Source: Gallionellales bacterium GWA2_54_124
GTDB lineage: Bacteria; Pseudomonadota; Gammaproteobacteria; Burkholderiales; Gallionellaceae
Assembly: GCA_001801025.1 (NCBI GenBank)
Contig: MGWO01000007.1
Location: 930,001-994,000 of the forward strand
DNA length: 64,000 nucleotides
Reading direction: 5' to 3'
Below, piece by piece: positions 63,684 to 64,000 of the stretch (position 1 is its first letter; each line of letters starts with the position of its first letter). The notes below the pieces were generated by a model. The model searched no databases. It had not been told where the DNA came from and worked only from the letters and a program-made list of their open reading frames with translations. The translations under genes and the position numbers were made by a program.

Positions 63684-64000
63684 GGTGATCAGAAGCTACA
63701 ACGAGGCGGTGATGGACACCGATCGCGTGCGTGCGCTGCAAGTGGTGGCTGATGCCGTCGAGCAGGGGCTGACGCCTGAAGATATTGTGTTTAAGGTTGT
63801 GATTCCCGGCATGGACTTGATGGTTAAGGCGCTGAGCGAAGGATTTGATACCAATCTGGCACAGCACTTTATGACATCGCAGATTGCGGCCGATGTGACC
63901 GAAAAAATGCTGCTGTTGTTCAAGGCTCCCCCGGAAATTACCGGTCGTGTCGTGATCGGTACGGCAGCGGGAGATTTGCATACGCTGGGCAAACGCATTG
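63673..64000 (+). CDS. Corrinoid (B12)-binding methyltransferase-type protein, N-terminal part
   Basis: The gene starts at the ATG at 63673, overlapping the RACo-like stop, and runs off the window (109 residues visible). The N-terminal helical cap resembles MtbC/MtaC-type corrinoid proteins (LTPEDIVFKVVIPGMDLM...MTSQIAADVTEKML). The B12 domain begins with VVIGTAAGDLHTLGKRI, in which His of DLHTLG is the DxHxxG cobalt ligand. It would be the methyl carrier; the partner methyltransferase is expected to the right. The methyl donor is unknown. Confidence 0.85.
   Translation, partial: MLDEVIRSYNEAVMDTDRVRALQVVADAVEQGLTPEDIVFKVVIPGMDLMVKALSEGFDTNLAQHFMTSQIAADVTEKMLLLFKAPPEITGRVVIGTAAGDLHTLGKRI

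Overview
The window reads as a chromosomal segment of a betaproteobacterium. The gene families (SelD, QueF, Smc, LolCD, ComEC, RecJ, LysC, an HME-RND metal pump, many PAS/GGDEF/EAL and histidine-kinase proteins) and moderate GC would fit the Gallionellaceae / Nitrosomonadales. That placement is an inference from gene style, not from a marker gene.

Layout. 1-5.9 kb: housekeeping genes (selD tail, cheZ, a MazG-like pyrophosphohydrolase, queF, smc). 5.9-15.4 kb: a metal or cation module with a small secreted protein, an outer-membrane factor, a lipoprotein adaptor, an HME-RND pump, a PII-like protein, a ChaA-type antiporter and an OmpR/TctE-like two-component pair. 15.4-29.7 kb: core genes (Smr protein, trxB, lytic transglycosylase, NlpC/P60 lipoprotein, secretin-like protein, hemerythrin, DUF6765, ComEC, LolD/LolC, CIA30, TIGR01777 epimerase).

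29.7-38.9 kb: a visibly A+T-richer, composite integrative and mobilizable island at the 3' end of a tRNA-Arg(ACG) gene. The right-hand element (31,993-38,886) carries a nuclease-like protein with homing-endonuclease-associated repeats, a TIGR02391/HEPN-like protein, a MOBV relaxase with a candidate oriT, small ORFs, and a large serine recombinase interrupted by one in-frame TAA. A second, older-looking segment (29.76-31.99 kb) holds a TIR/nucleoside-deoxyribosyltransferase-like protein and a TacA/TacT toxin-antitoxin pair. Three att-like repeats mark the junctions. tRNA-Arg (two identical copies) and tRNA-Ser(GCT) follow.

39.3-44.4 kb: lysC, recJ, DUF3124, a DODA-type dioxygenase and a DUF4149 protein. 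44.5-48.9 kb: an operon for a glycyl radical enzyme of unassigned substrate, an SCP2-like protein and a radical-SAM activase. 48.9-62.1 kb: a signalling block (REC-Hpt, NarL-type regulator, two PAS/GGDEF/EAL proteins, a multi-PAS histidine kinase with an Rcp1-like partner) that also holds a SapC-SUMF1 fusion. 62.1-64 kb: a RACo-like 2Fe-2S/ASKHA reductive activator overlapping the start of a corrinoid-binding protein cut by the window edge, which suggests a corrinoid methyltransferase system continuing to the right.

The most promising leads are the tRNA-Arg island with its untyped nuclease/HEPN pair, and the glycyl radical enzyme/SCP2/activase operon.
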